Translations under genes and position numbers: made by a program | Notes under the pieces: model-generated | The model's database searches: none | What the model saw: the letters and a program-made list of their open reading frames with translations, nothing else | Told to the model about the DNA's origin: nothing | NCBI GenBank assembly: GCA_022376515.1 | Contig: WTXI01000001.1 | Location: 1,984,001-2,048,000, forward strand | From: Lactifluus volemus | Taxonomy: Eukaryota > Basidiomycota > Agaricomycetes > Russulales > Russulaceae | Direction: 5' to 3' | DNA: 64,000 nucleotides | Shown here: in pieces, positions 54,087-64,000 of the stretch | Position numbering within the stretch: the first letter of the stretch is position 1 | Layout of the letters: each line of letters starts with the position of its first letter

Positions 54087-55539
54087 ATGCACTTGGTCAT
54101 CGATACCATCTTACCCGCTGACTCTGTCGAGTTTTGCCCTCATCCAGATGCTTCGAACATCTTGGTTTGTGGAACTTACAAACTAGAGGACCAGAAGGAT
54201 GTTCAAGATAACCCTCATCTCCTTGATTCCGTCTCACCCACACCGGCTCCGACTTGCCAGGTCCGGAGGGGCCAATGTATTGTCTTTGAGGTAGACTCTG
54301 AGCAGGATATCAGCATGTGCGCCCTTTCAGCGTTCATCTATAATGCCCGAGCTGACGGATTTTCAGAGCCAAGGTTCAGGAAATATCCCTTCCAGCAGTC
54401 CTGGACCTCAAATGGTAAGAGCATCCCCCTATGACGTACGTGAGATGAAGTAGTGTCCAGGTGTCACACAACGTCAAGTCGTCAGCCGTTGTTGGCAGTT
54501 GCTGATGCTGAGGGAGGCGTCAATTTGTTTGAGTGGGACCTTGAACAAGTTTCGTATTGACACTTTTCTACGAATCCAGTCTGTTTTCTCACTCCCTACC
54601 CGCTCAACGCAGAAACAATTGCGGAACGCTAGAACCCTTTGTGTCGCCCCTTCTCGGGTCCTGTGTCTGTCTCTCGACTGGTCCAATAGAAGGGTGCCAA
54701 CTAGGTATGGCTTGTTTCACGTGTTCGTCGTTTATAATCGATATCTGGTCGATCGACGGAACAGTGTCGCTGGTTCATTGATCGTATCACTTTCTGACGG
54801 CAACTTGGCACTGCTCGAACCTGATCAGACTGGCCAGCTCGCAACTACGAAGACATGGATCGCCCACAGTCACGAGCCATGGTGTGTCGCTTGGAATTAT
54901 TGGGATACCAATGTGATCTACTCCGGTGCGAGGGTACTAAACTCGGCCCGAATTGGCAAATCTTGACCACGCGACGTTAGGGGGGGATGACCTACAGCTC
55001 AAGGTATGGGATATAAGGCAGGGTTTCGAGCGCCCGATTATCACCAACAAAAGGTGTGTTGCATACGACGTGCCTCTACCATTATTGTCGAGCGGGCTGT
55101 TAGGTTCGATGCTGGCGTGACTTGCATTCAAAGCCACCCAAACATCGAACATCTTATGGCCGTTGGCAGCTACGACAACGCCGTTCGGTTGTTTGACGCC
55201 CGAAAACCTCTTACGCCTCTTATTCAGACAGACGTTGGAGGTGGCGCCTGGAGAGTGAAGTGGCATCCTTCTCCATCGCGAGTTCACGACCTTCTGGTGG
55301 CGGCTATGCATGACGGTTTCAAGATCGTAAGCTTTCGCTTTCGTGACATTGGAAATATTTCAGGGTCACCATCGAGCGGGATTGTTGAAAATTCGGAAAT
55401 TCGGAAGCGATACGACGAGCACAGATCACTTGCCTACGGCAGCGACTGGTCATATCAGACTTTGCAGGACCAAGCTGGGCAGACGTTAATAGCGAGCGCG
55501 TCATTTTATGACCATGCTCTGCACCTCTGGCGAGGCTGA
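54087..55539 (+). CDS. DPH7: Diphthine methyltransferase DPH7 (WD40 protein)
   Basis: WD-repeat enzyme that demethylates methylated diphthine on eEF2 in the diphthamide pathway. ATG 54087 starts MHLVIDTILPADSVEFCPHP and then ILVCGTYKLED. RRGQCIVFEVD precedes the first intron. Later exons give EISLPAVLDLKW, CHTTSSRQPLLAVADAEGGV with NLFEWDLEQ, SLDWSNRR, SLIVSLSDGNLALLEPDQTG, HEPWCVAWNYWDTNVIYSGG (GG after splicing), DDLQLKVWDIRQGFERPIIT, AGVTCIQSHPNIEHLMAVGS with YDNAVRLFDARKPL, and DVGGGAWRVKWHPSPSRVHD with LLVAAMHDGFKIV. The C-terminus is YDEHRSLAYGSDWSYQTL to SASFYDHALHLWRG. These blocks are diagnostic for DPH7 and the gene is complete. It converges with the TMEM135-like gene, with 90 bases between stops. 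Confidence 0.94.
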
Positions 55540-55629
55540 CGTGGATAACAACGAGAATGTAATGTAGGAATATAGATTGTTTGTTATTTCAGTCTGCTGT
55601 ATTCGTAACACGATTTGTAATGAGTGTAC

Positions 55630-57537
55630 TCATTTCAAAATATCTGGTGATGTGGGTGTAGAGGTGTTCGGTGGTATAGACCGATCTATGTTTTTTCCCC
55701 GCAAGCGAAGTGCGTTTGGTCCTTGGAGGACAAAGCCTAGCGTCCAGCGCGATAGGCCGCGTAGAGTCTCTGGATGATGAACGGCGGCGGTTAGAAGCGT
55801 GGCCAAAGAAGCCGTGAACACGATTCTGGCGACAGAAACGTGATGTTATGACACATGTCCGTCCGCTACAAAGTCAGCACTTACCGTTCGATAGCATACA
55901 CGCTCTTACGTCCGCTCCGCAACAATCGGTCGGGCAAGCAGGCACGAATGACTCGGGGTAGGACATACAATGCTATCTCTCCCCTACGTCGCCCGCTTTC
56001 TATCCAAATGCTACCGCCACAGGTCAGGCACCCTGCCAAGATGCAGCCAAACGGCCCGTCGTAGAAGTCGTGTGATATCTTGGGAAAGACTCGTGCAACG
56101 ACGAGGGTGCGAGTGAGACACACGGCCGCCCAGAATGAAGAGACAAAGGCGGAAAGGAACGAAGCGCTGCGGAGGATGCCTAGAAGCGTTTCAAGGATGG
56201 CTGGGAAGCTCAGGAGTTTTTGCGGCTGCCTGATTAGTATGGGCAAGACGTGAACCTGAAGAAAGGGTGACCATGCGCGCTGCAAGTAAGGCTGATTATC
56301 ACAACTCACTGGAAGGTACAAGGCCAGTGCCTCGAGGAACGCATGCAACCCTCTGAGCGTAAAGTTCGCAATACAACTGCCCCCTGTCACGGAACCGTGT
56401 ACAATCTCGCAGGGAAGACCACCAACAGCGCCTCTCCCACGAACACCTAATGACTTCCAAATGGCACTAGTAGCGTAACCCCCGTAAGTGGGCAACAACT
56501 TCGGGTCACCCCACTGAGGAGGGTAGCCCAAGTCCTGGGAGAGGAGGGCAACGGGGTTAGGGTCTAGGAAAGATCCGTGCTTGTAGGTCCACTGATTCGC
56601 ACGAATACCACGGAGAGCTGTAACGATCCTGTTGTCTATGTTGGCTAAAGAGCCTATCCTAACGACGAGGCGTCACCGGTGATGGAAGATGGAGGAACAG
56701 CAAAGAGGTGCTCACCACTTCACGTAGGAACGAGGTAGCCTATACAATACGTTATATTGCTTTCGTTCATGGCATGGAGGAACAAAGCAATACGCACCGT
56801 TCCGGTTCATAGAAAAAGCACCACATGATTCTGAGCGATCAATATCCGTCAACCACAGACAGTCTCAATGAAAATTTGGGGAAGGCGAACCCTGCGCTGC
56901 TCGCCCAAAAGGCGAGGGCATCGAGCTTCGTGGTGATGCTCAGGCGACGTATCCTTGCCTGTTTCGATTCATCTCCAGTGCGCTTGAAGACGAGTCCCTG
57001 TACCAACGCATCGAATGCGCGAACCAAGACGAGGAGGGTCAAATCGAGCGTCACGGACGTCTGGCCGCCTTTGGTATTGCGCGTCTCGGAAATGGGTAGA
57101 GTCCAAGGAATATGCACTTTGCGCGTTTTCACGGAGCGACTACGGGACTGAAGGAGTGATATGGCTACGAGGGAAGCCAGTGCGTTGGATATGAAGGTTT
57201 TGTGCCACGGCTTGAGACGTGCCAGAAAGCCATTCGGTTTGCCCCGACGGGCATTCGACGCTTCATCCTGCTCGAGCTCCAAACGCTTCCATAATGTCCG
57301 CAAGGCTGAACCGCCGCCAAGGGCGACTGTTATTGCGAACGGGAATGCTGTGACACCGAGCTCGCGCCGTAGGATCTGTTTGAGGTGTTTTAAGCTGGCA
57401 GTCGGAGAGGTTGCAAATGAGAGGATTGCGGGTCCCAGTGAGAGAGACAAAGCGAGGGGATAAGTTCGAACAATAATGCGAAAAGAATGGTCATTTGGCA
57501 AGGATGAAAACAGGCTCCTCATGTCTACGAGGGCCAT
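55630..57537 (-). CDS. TMEM135-like membrane protein (possible in-frame stop)
   Basis: Multi-pass protein of the TMEM135 family, linked in other eukaryotes to peroxisome and mitochondrial lipid handling. I start at ATG 57537 (MALVDMRSLFSSLPNDH); an earlier ATG at 57630 is open too. Blocks are FPFAITVALGGGSALRTLWK, LTLLVLVRAFDALVQGLVFK, WCFFYEPER, LPRSYVKW, IGSLANIDNRIVTALRGIRA, LSQDLGYPPQWGDPKLLPTY, GGLPCEIVHG, SCIANFTLRGLHAFLEALAL and VARVFPKISHDFYDGPFGCI with SGRRRGEIALYVLPRVIRAC. A last intron with a GTAAGT donor gives RIVFTASLATLLTAAVHHPE and the stop near 55630. A TGA at 56839-56841 interrupts the frame between SVVDGY and SLRIMWCFFYEPER; it may lie in a 30-nt intron. The family call is good. 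Confidence 0.8.
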
Positions 57538-57770
57538 TCTGTGCCGTGGATAGATAGAGTGAGTGTGGAAGTCAAGGCCTAAACATGTTGATATTGATAA
57601 TCTGGCGGCTAGCCCGTAGCCAGCTAGCATGCTAGCTATCTTTACGCCTCGGGCTCAATGTCCGAAATACGTTTATCTCCTTTAGGTACAGTACAGTACA
57701 TCATACATTATCGTCCTCGCACATACAAAGTACTACAGTAGTCACGTGCGCCTTTGGCTACAACCATTGG
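57538..57770. other. Short intergenic region
   Basis: Upstream flank of the TMEM135-like gene and 3' flank of the peroxin/ferlin gene. Contains GTACAGTACAGTACA near 57690; otherwise featureless. Confidence 0.6.
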
Positions 57771-59029
57771 TTAAACCCGTCCCTCGCCTGCGTCAGACAA
57801 CCCTCGTGTATAACTCCAAAAATCGACACCAAAATCATCGAATGATGACAATATGCTCGAGCGCACCGTGATACCAGCAGCGCTCAGTATCTCCAAGAAT
57901 TCCACTCGTGATTCCGGGTATATGAACAATTGGATCAAATCCTCGGCCTGGTCTACAAATCAGCGTTGTAAGATTAAATTATAGAAAGCAGCTCTTACAT
58001 GGTCACGAACAACTGCAGCAAGGTCTTCTCTTTGAGCTCCTTCCAGCACTGGGGCTCTTTCCTCAAGCGAACTGGACTTCTCGGACGGGATAGTGTAATC
58101 ATCAACTGTCCACACTTTCCTATGTCGCACTCTCGGGGGAACACCAAGCCACTCTCTCCAGAGGTCCAGTTTTGTGCCATCCCTGTTCAATCGAACCATG
58201 AGATGGTGACACCTCTTCCAGTCTTCAGCGTCGCCCCTCCACACCAGCGCCTTCTCTGCATCGAGCTGGAGAGCACCTTCGGGTATGATGGAATATCGAG
58301 ACGGTGGTGGGGTTTTGTTGGCGGTCTGGCTATAACCGTCGTCACTCGGCTCGATGGGGTGTGCTGGTCGCATCATAAGGCGCACCCATCTTCTGCGTCG
58401 TACCCAGCCCCCAGCATTGAACAGGCCAGGTTCGGGGCGCCACTTGTGGCGACGAAAGAACCAATTATACTCAAAGCCGTCATAATGGACTTCACCTTCG
58501 CTGCGCATGTCAACCATCCAAGCCGTAGAAACCCAGCGCCAAGTCCCGTCGGGGAGTGGGTAGTCATGCAATGACACTTGGGGCTGCCTGTCCCTTCGAC
58601 CGTCCGCTTCAGGAATGGTGAACGGAGGTGGGTCATGCGGGAGCAATCCCAGACGGGAATAATATGATGTTGAAAAAATGGTGATTCTAAGGTGGATAAG
58701 TACCCTTTATCAGACGTAATGGTGGTGAATGCGAACCCTCTCTGGTTCTCATAAACCACTGCCCATCTATAAATGTCATGTCCGATGTTCAAATCTATGC
58801 AGGGCTCGTTCAGACTTATTTCTGTTGCATCGTCGTTTTCGCCCGATAGAATATGTTGTTCGGCAAGGGGCCTTGGATCGTCTCGCGCACGCCGAAGTTT
58901 CAAGTTTGAGAAGGGAGGGATGCTGATGGTAAGATGTCTCCCCTTAGTGAATCGTCGACGAGCAGACTCTGCAGCAGATCCGTCGTCTGTTGATCTGAGA
59001 GGGGGAGGAGGAGGGGATGGTGGTGTCAT
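57771..59029 (-). CDS. Peroxin/ferlin (dysferlin-type) domain protein
   Basis: Basidiomycete protein with the DysF-type peroxin/ferlin fold, related to membrane-associated peroxins. ATG 59029 begins MTPPSPPPPPLRSTDDGSAA. The first part has HLTISIPPFSNLKLRRARDD, DDATEISLNEPCIDLNIGHD and YRWAVVYENQRG. An intron of about 50 nt joins this to ITIFSTSYYSRLGLLPHDPP. The signature halves are DYPLPDGTWRWVSTAWMVDM and DGFEYNWFFRRHKWRPEPGL with WVRRRRWVRLMMRPA. A final intron (GTAAGAGC to GACCAG) leads to AEDLIQLFIYPESRVEFLEI, LSAAGITVRSSILSSFDDFG and the stop at 57771-57773. No membrane segment was seen, so peripheral binding is likely. It is divergent from JAC1 with 44 bases between start codons. Confidence 0.85.
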
Positions 59030-59073
59030 GATAAAGTATTTGACCTCTGAATGATATTTGAGGGAACAAAGGC
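59030..59073. promoter_or_regulatory. 44-base divergent spacer between peroxin/ferlin and JAC1 genes
   Basis: Only 44 bases separate the two start codons, too little for two independent core promoters plus 5' UTRs. Either the transcripts overlap in antisense orientation or one of the genes starts at a downstream ATG (for JAC1, MPSLIRYHQQIRLIL at 59098). Confidence 0.6.
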
Positions 59074-59877
59074 ATGACGTCAAAGGCAAGCCACGACATG
59101 CCATCATTGATTCGATACCACCAACAGATCAGGCTCATCCTCACTCGCCGTCCAACCACTCGTTCTTACTCTTCTTCATCTCTCCTTTGTTCATCCTGTC
59201 GTGCCCCACTCCCAACTCGTTTACCTGCATGTCCCAATTGCTTTCATATCGAGCGTCCGGTAAACAAATACGACTACTACGAACTTCTAGAGACACCAAA
59301 GAGCCCAAATCCGTTCATCATCAATGAAAATCGGCTAAAGGACAATTTTCGCCGCATGCAAAGATACGTCCACCCTGATTTATGGGCAGCACAAGGCGAA
59401 GTACGCAATATCAAATATTTCTTGCCTCTTGTTAATGTCAATCAGGATAAGACTCTAGCCGCCCACCACTTGTCTGGTCTCGTTAACGAGGCTTACAACA
59501 CACTTTTGCGGCCCCTCTCGCGAATACATTATATCCTTTCACAGCATAATGTTGGGATTTCAGAGACCGATCAGTCGAATGACCCTCAACTCATTACAGA
59601 GATTATTGAGATCAGAGAGGCTCTGGAGAGCGCGTCTTCTGAAGGTGAGGTGGAGGAGATCAAGCATGACGTGACCGGTTCGCACACCACTTGTTTGATT
59701 TCTGTAGTAGCTTACGATTTCATAGGGAAAGTATCAGTGACAACGAAGAACATAGAGGAAGCCGTACACCTGGAAAACTGGGAAAAAGCACGTCGCGAGG
59801 CGGTGCGACTTAAATATTTACGAGGCCTCGAGGCGGCGGCGCAAAGCTGGCCGAACCCTCCTCCTGGCGATCACTAG
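59074..59877 (+). CDS. JAC1: Mitochondrial J-type co-chaperone JAC1/HSC20
   Basis: J-protein that delivers the ISU scaffold to the mitochondrial Hsp70 for Fe-S cluster transfer. ATG 59074 gives an Arg/Ser-rich presequence (LTRRPTTRSYSSSS) and a short CSSCRAPLPT..CPNC zinc-like pair. The J domain reads YDYYELLETPKSPNPFIINE, RLKDNFRRMQRYVHPDLWAA with the essential HPD, and after an intron DKTLAAHHLSGLVNEAYNTL. The C-terminal HscB helices include LRPLSRIHYILSQHNVGISE, LITEIIEIREALESASSEGE and, after a second intron, SVTTKNIEEAVHLENWEKAR. The stop is at 59875-59877. Introns are 45 and about 58 nt. It is a complete gene of normal length. Confidence 0.93.
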   Translation: MTSKASHDMPSLIRYHQQIRLILTRRPTTRSYSSSSLLCSSCRAPLPTRLPACPNCFHIERPVNKYDYYELLETPKSPNPFIINENRLKDNFRRMQRYVHPDLWAAQGEVRNIKYFLPLVNVNQDKTLAAHHLSGLVNEAYNTLLRPLSRIHYILSQHNVGISETDQSNDPQLITEIIEIREALESASSEGEVEEIKHDVTGSHTTCLISVVAYDFIGKVSVTTKNIEEAVHLENWEKARREAVRLKYLRGLEAAAQSWPNPPPGDH

Positions 59878-60420
59878 AATGAGACGCTGTACCGTAACAC
59901 AACGCTTTAGAGGCAATAATCACGCCGTTTGCTCCAAATCTGCCGTCATCCCTCCATTTGAGAATTGGGAATTCAGTGTGCCTAGATCTCCTGCTTGTCT
60001 TGGCATCGTATACAACCTCGGCATCGTTTCCGAACCGCCACTATATCTAACGACCACACGAAAAATCTTCAGATGGCTTTGGGTCGCGGGTATTCAAGGT
60101 CCAAGTTCAGAAAGCGAAGAAAGCCGGGCTGCTTCTACATGTGATGCGGTACTTGTAAATGTAGAACACTAGGGCGGTGCACAAAGCACCGTTTCCAATT
60201 GGGTGTAAATCTCGAGTACGAAGTTGTCTGAAAGAGTACTTGTAACCCACGAGAACGGATGGAGGTGCAGTGGTAACACGTGCCTTTTAGTAGCGCATGA
60301 CACCTTGAGCGTCAACCAGTCTCTGACTGACTGATATACCCTCTCCATCACTGCATCGCCGTTTAGCTCCTCTTCTTCTCTATTAGGTGTACTTAGTGCA
60401 GCGCACTTATTGACGCAAAA
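59878..60420. other. Intergenic region between JAC1 and AP-2 alpha
   Basis: Short frames only, with no recognised product. It contains the 3' UTR of JAC1 and the promoter of the AP-2 alpha gene. Confidence 0.6.
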
Positions 60421-63400
60421 ATGGCGACCAATATGCGAGGACTCACGCAAGTACGGTGGCTTGCTTATCGTTTACCTACTGTTCTAATGGACCTACCAAG
60501 TTTATTGCGGATATTCGCGGCGCCCGCGTTCGGGATTTGGAAGAAAAACGTATCAACAAAGAAATGGCGAATATACGAAAGAAGTTCAAGGGTGCGTGGA
60601 CGATAGCTCAGGCAAGGCAAAGTACATTTACCAAGGCGTCCACGCATAGAGGGCAATTTGGATGGCTACCAGAAGAAAAAGTGAGTGGATCACGTATGAG
60701 TTGAGCGTCCGTGTTCTACCAAGTCCTATTCGCGCACAGATATGTTGCGAAGGTTCTGTATACGTATATATTGGGCTACAAAGTGGATGTTGGTCATATG
60801 GAGGCGGTCAATTTGATTTCAAGCCCCAAGTACAGCGAGAAGCAGATCGTGAGTTGTCACCTTAAATGAGAAGAACCAACTATCTATACCTGTCGATGTC
60901 ACCAGGGATATCTTGCAGTCACGTTGTTGATGCACGAAAACTCTGACTTTCTTCGCCTGGTCGTCAATTCCATCCGAAAGGACCTAGACGAGAACAACGA
61001 AATCAACAATTGCCTGGCTCTTCATGCCATCGCTAATGTTGGTGGAACGGAGATGGCAGAAGCGTTATGTGAGGACGTTCATAGGTTATTAATATCACCG
61101 TACGTGGGCATAGCTGCTGCCCAAAGACTCTTTTCCCCCAACAATTCCGCAGGACTTCTCAAAGCATGGTAAAGAAGAAGGCTGCTCTAACGTTGCTCCG
61201 ACTGTACCGCAAACATCCGGATGTAATTCCCGCAGCAGAGTGGGCCCTTCGCATCGTTGCAATCATGGATGACACGGACCTGGTAGGTCGAGAGTTTATC
61301 GAGCTTGCAGCCCGCTCACTCCCATGTTCAGGGCGTAGTCCTGTGTGTTACGACTCTGGTAATGACACTAGCACAAGACCATTTAGACCCTTTCGCAGTT
61401 TGCTATCAAAAGGCTGTAGACCGACTTCATCGGGCAAGTTCTACTCCCCAAGTTCCGTTTTTTTTTTCTTCTCACAACATTCTACAGCTGGTTGTTCAGC
61501 ATGAATACTCGGCAACATATGCGTATTACAAAGTGCCCTCTCCTTGGCTCCAGGTGAAGTTATTGAGGTTATTGCAGTACTATCCCCTTCGGGTAATTCC
61601 CGCCCTATGACAGTTTTAACTTGACAACTGATCATTATGCAGATGATCCGACTATTCGAAAGACTCTGCATGAGGTCCTGGAGACCGTCATGAGCAACAG
61701 CGCCGAACAAACCCGCAACATGCAGCATAATAATGCACAGCGGGCTGTTCTCTTCGAGGCGATAGGCCTTGCGATTCATTTGGATACCAAATCATCGCTC
61801 GTTAGCGCCGCCGCGACCCTCTTGGCAAGGTTTATTTCTTCCAAAGAGACGAACGTACGCTATCTTGGCCTCGATACGCTCGCTCACCTCGCAGCTCGGG
61901 CAGACTCACTAGAAGCCATAAAAATGCACCAATCTCACGTTATCTCAACCCTTCGCGATCGTGACATTTCCGTTCGGCGGAGAGCTTTGGATCTACTCTA
62001 CAGCATGTGCGACGTGGACAACTCTGAGGTCATCGTTGGAGAGCTACTCCGGTATCTGAAGGTTGCCGATTACGCTCTTCGAGAAGAGATGGTGTTAAAA
62101 ATCGCCGTCCTAACTGAGAAATATGCCAGTTCATACCGGTGGTATGTCGATACTATCCTCGAACTTATCAGCGCAGCAGGAGACCATGTTGGCGATGAAG
62201 TCTGGTATCGCGTGGTTCAAATTGTCACAAACACTGAAGACCTACAAGCGTATGCGGCTCGTGTTGTCTTCCTGAGACTCAGGTCACCCACTAGTCACGA
62301 GAGTCTCGTCAAAGTTGGAGGTGGGTTTGGCCCCTGACTTGAACCATGCGATGTGATGATGAGAGTCTTTCTAGGCTATGTTCTTGGCGAGTATGGTCAT
62401 CTCATTGCAAACGAGGAAGGCCATAGCCCCATGGAGCAGCTGCAAGTCTTACACACAAAGTCACAATTCTGTACCGCTCCTACCAGAGCTCTTCTCCTTA
62501 CCACGTACATCAAATGGGTGAACGTGTTCCCGGAAATCAAGCCACAATTGATCAACATTTTCGAGCGCTACCGACATGTCCTCGACTCTGAATTGCAGCA
62601 ACGGGCTTGCGAGTTCTACGCATTGGCTTCCCGGCCTGACGACGATGAGCTCCTCCAAAACATTTGCGAAGAGATCCCACCATTCCCACCCCGTGAAAGC
62701 GCTTTGCTCACCCGTTTGAATAGAAAACACGGGGCTACGGAAGATAAACGGACTTGGGTGCATGGAGGCAAGGACATCAATCATGATCGCGAGACAGCCA
62801 AGGCCAAGCAAAGTTCGACAGCAGATCGGCAGGCCAGCGAATCTGCGGCCCTAGCCAGTCCTTCGGATATATTGACATCGCTTCAAGGCCTTGACCTCTC
62901 AGGGCCCTCGAGCGCCACAAGCCGACAGCCATAACGTCAGCGGTCCTTGCAAAGCCCACAATTGCTCCGCACATTGTAGTCGGCCCAAATGTAGATCGCT
63001 GGTTTGAGAAGCTTACCTATAGTAATGAGGGCGTCTTGTACGAGGATGTCCAAATCCAAGTCGGGATCAAGTCGCGATATCAAGGTCATATAGGGCAGTT
63101 GGCTGTTTACATGGGAAACAAAGTCTCAGTTCCCTTGACTGCATTTACCACAAAGGTAGATGTGGACAATCCAGAGGCGTTGTCCATCACTTTCGCCAAG
63201 ATGCCTACCACTATGGTTGCCCCAAGGTCGCAGTCACAGCAAATCCTTCATGTCGAGTGCAAAAAGGTGTTCACCACACCACCCATCATGACAGTCTCTT
63301 TCCTCGCTGGCTCGCACCAAACTATCGCCTTACGTCTACCGGTGATCCTTACCAAGTTTATCGAGCCGGTGATCTTGAGCCCGACGGACTTTTTCGAGCG

Positions 63401-63791
63401 CTGGAGACTCATCGGTGGCCCACCACGTGAGGCGCAAAGCGTTTTCCCCATCAATCTCACTAGCAGCGGGGAGCTCGACCATGATCGACAACACAAAGTC
63501 ATCTCAGGCCAGAAGCTTAGCATACTTCCCGACGTCGACCCGAATCCGAATAATTTTGCTGGTGCTGGGGTTCTTAATATGTCTGTGGATGGAAAAGTCG
63601 GTTGTCTATATCGACTGGAACCCAACCGCGACGCCAAGGTACGTAACCTATCGGTTCACTGGTGGGGGCCCTCTCAGACTTGAGTCCCTTTACAGCTTTG
63701 CCGAATCACTGTCCGGAGCACATCAGAGGACGTAGTAGGAGAGGTGCAGCGACTCATACAAAGACCGCTTTCCGTCAATGCTGCGTCATGA
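60421..63791 (+). CDS. APL3: AP-2 complex subunit alpha
   Basis: Large adaptin of the clathrin adaptor AP-2, which binds PIP2 and endocytic accessory proteins at the plasma membrane. ATG 60421 starts [10 protein letters not shown]. An intron then leads to [20 protein letters not shown] with [10 protein letters not shown]. More introns give [11 protein letters not shown] and [20 protein letters not shown] with [16 protein letters not shown], then [20 protein letters not shown]. Armadillo-type repeats continue through [40 protein letters not shown] and [17 protein letters not shown] disordered hinge follows [13 protein letters not shown]. The ear domain runs from [20 protein letters not shown] and [20 protein letters not shown] to [20 protein letters not shown] and, after a last intron, [20 protein letters not shown], ending at 63791. 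One-base gaps are needed at a C run (61584-61587) and near 62930. Confidence 0.95.
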
Positions 63792-63920
63792 CATTTCTGG
63801 AAATTTTATGCTTGTCATGAGTGTACAAGATAGTTAGTGATCTATAATAATCAGACATATCTCCATATATATAACAATATCCCATTACAAAAAACAAATC
63901 CACATAGCCAGGATAAAGGC
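63792..63920. other. Convergent 3' spacer
   Basis: AT-rich spacer of about 130 bases between the AP-2 alpha stop and the stop of the next minus-strand gene. It contains ATATATAT and AATAA-like strings that could serve polyadenylation. Confidence 0.5.
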
Positions 63921-64000
63921 TCACTTACTACCCAATATCGTGCGAAAGAATCCCTTCTTCCGCTCGGCGTTCTGCAGCGGCCGCAGAATATCCACGAATG
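63921..64000 (-). CDS. 3' end of an unidentified minus-strand gene (partial)
   Basis: From the window edge the minus strand is open and reads FVDILRPLQNAERKKGFFRT then ILGSK, with a TGA at 63921-63923. The basic amphipathic C-terminus looks genuine, and convergent spacing behind AP-2 alpha fits. Another frame is also open here, so the choice is tentative. No family recognised. Confidence 0.4.
   Translation of the reverse strand, partial: FVDILRPLQNAERKKGFFRTILGSK

Noticed and set aside
1..64000. CRISPR arrays, bacterial operons or phage elements
   Set aside because: Spliceosomal introns throughout and eukaryote-only gene families exclude a prokaryotic or phage origin; no regularly spaced repeat-spacer array was seen.

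Overview
This looks like nuclear DNA of a filamentous basidiomycete (class Agaricomycetes). The genes carry many short GT..AG introns of about 50-80 nt. The housekeeping proteins read as basidiomycete orthologues, and two families typical of Agaricomycetes are present: long F-box-like proteins and DUF6535 membrane proteins. Everything below was read by eye. Gene names come from recognised motifs and remembered family features, not from a search.

Layout. 1-8.6 kb holds conserved genes: the end of an unknown gene, an Hst3/Hst4-type sirtuin, RPB6 (RNA polymerase subunit) and a large multi-RRM RNA-binding protein. 8.6-28.9 kb is an accessory, repeat-rich block. It contains a direct duplication of about 2 kb carrying an F-box-like gene (9.7-11.75 kb, reading frame broken, and 14.45-16.5 kb, intact), with a decayed fragment of the exocyst gene EXO84 between the copies. 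It also contains a third F-box-like gene in the opposite orientation, a DUF6535 gene, and non-coding or relic segments that occur twice. 28.9-48.7 kb is gene-dense: NUP53/NUP35, RFC4, seryl-tRNA synthetase (probably mitochondrial), an LSB5-type VHS/GAT protein, UTP11, a protein with a WRKY-GCM1-like zinc module, a secreted PLC-like phosphodiesterase, glucose-6-phosphate 1-epimerase and REV3 (DNA polymerase zeta). 48.8-51.8 kb is an AT-rich, CpG-poor island filled by one M3-family (thimet oligopeptidase-like) gene whose HEXXH zinc motif reads HEMGN. 53.2-64 kb is gene-dense again: an AGTRAP-like membrane protein, DPH7, a TMEM135-like protein, a peroxin/ferlin-domain protein, JAC1/HSC20, the AP-2 alpha subunit and the end of one more gene.

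The genes do not form one pathway. They are a normal mix of DNA replication and repair (RFC4, REV3, sirtuin), transcription and ribosome biogenesis (RPB6, UTP11), translation (SerRS, DPH7), endocytosis (LSB5-like, AP-2 alpha), mitochondrial and peroxisomal functions (JAC1, SerRS, TMEM135-like, peroxin/ferlin) and nuclear transport (NUP53). Several sit in tight divergent pairs that probably share promoters.

Quality note. Several highly conserved genes show one-base frame breaks, some inside homopolymers, which points to residual assembly indels. Broken genes here should be called pseudogenes with caution. The most unusual locus is the M3 pseudo-peptidase island, followed by the F-box/EXO84/DUF6535 accessory block.
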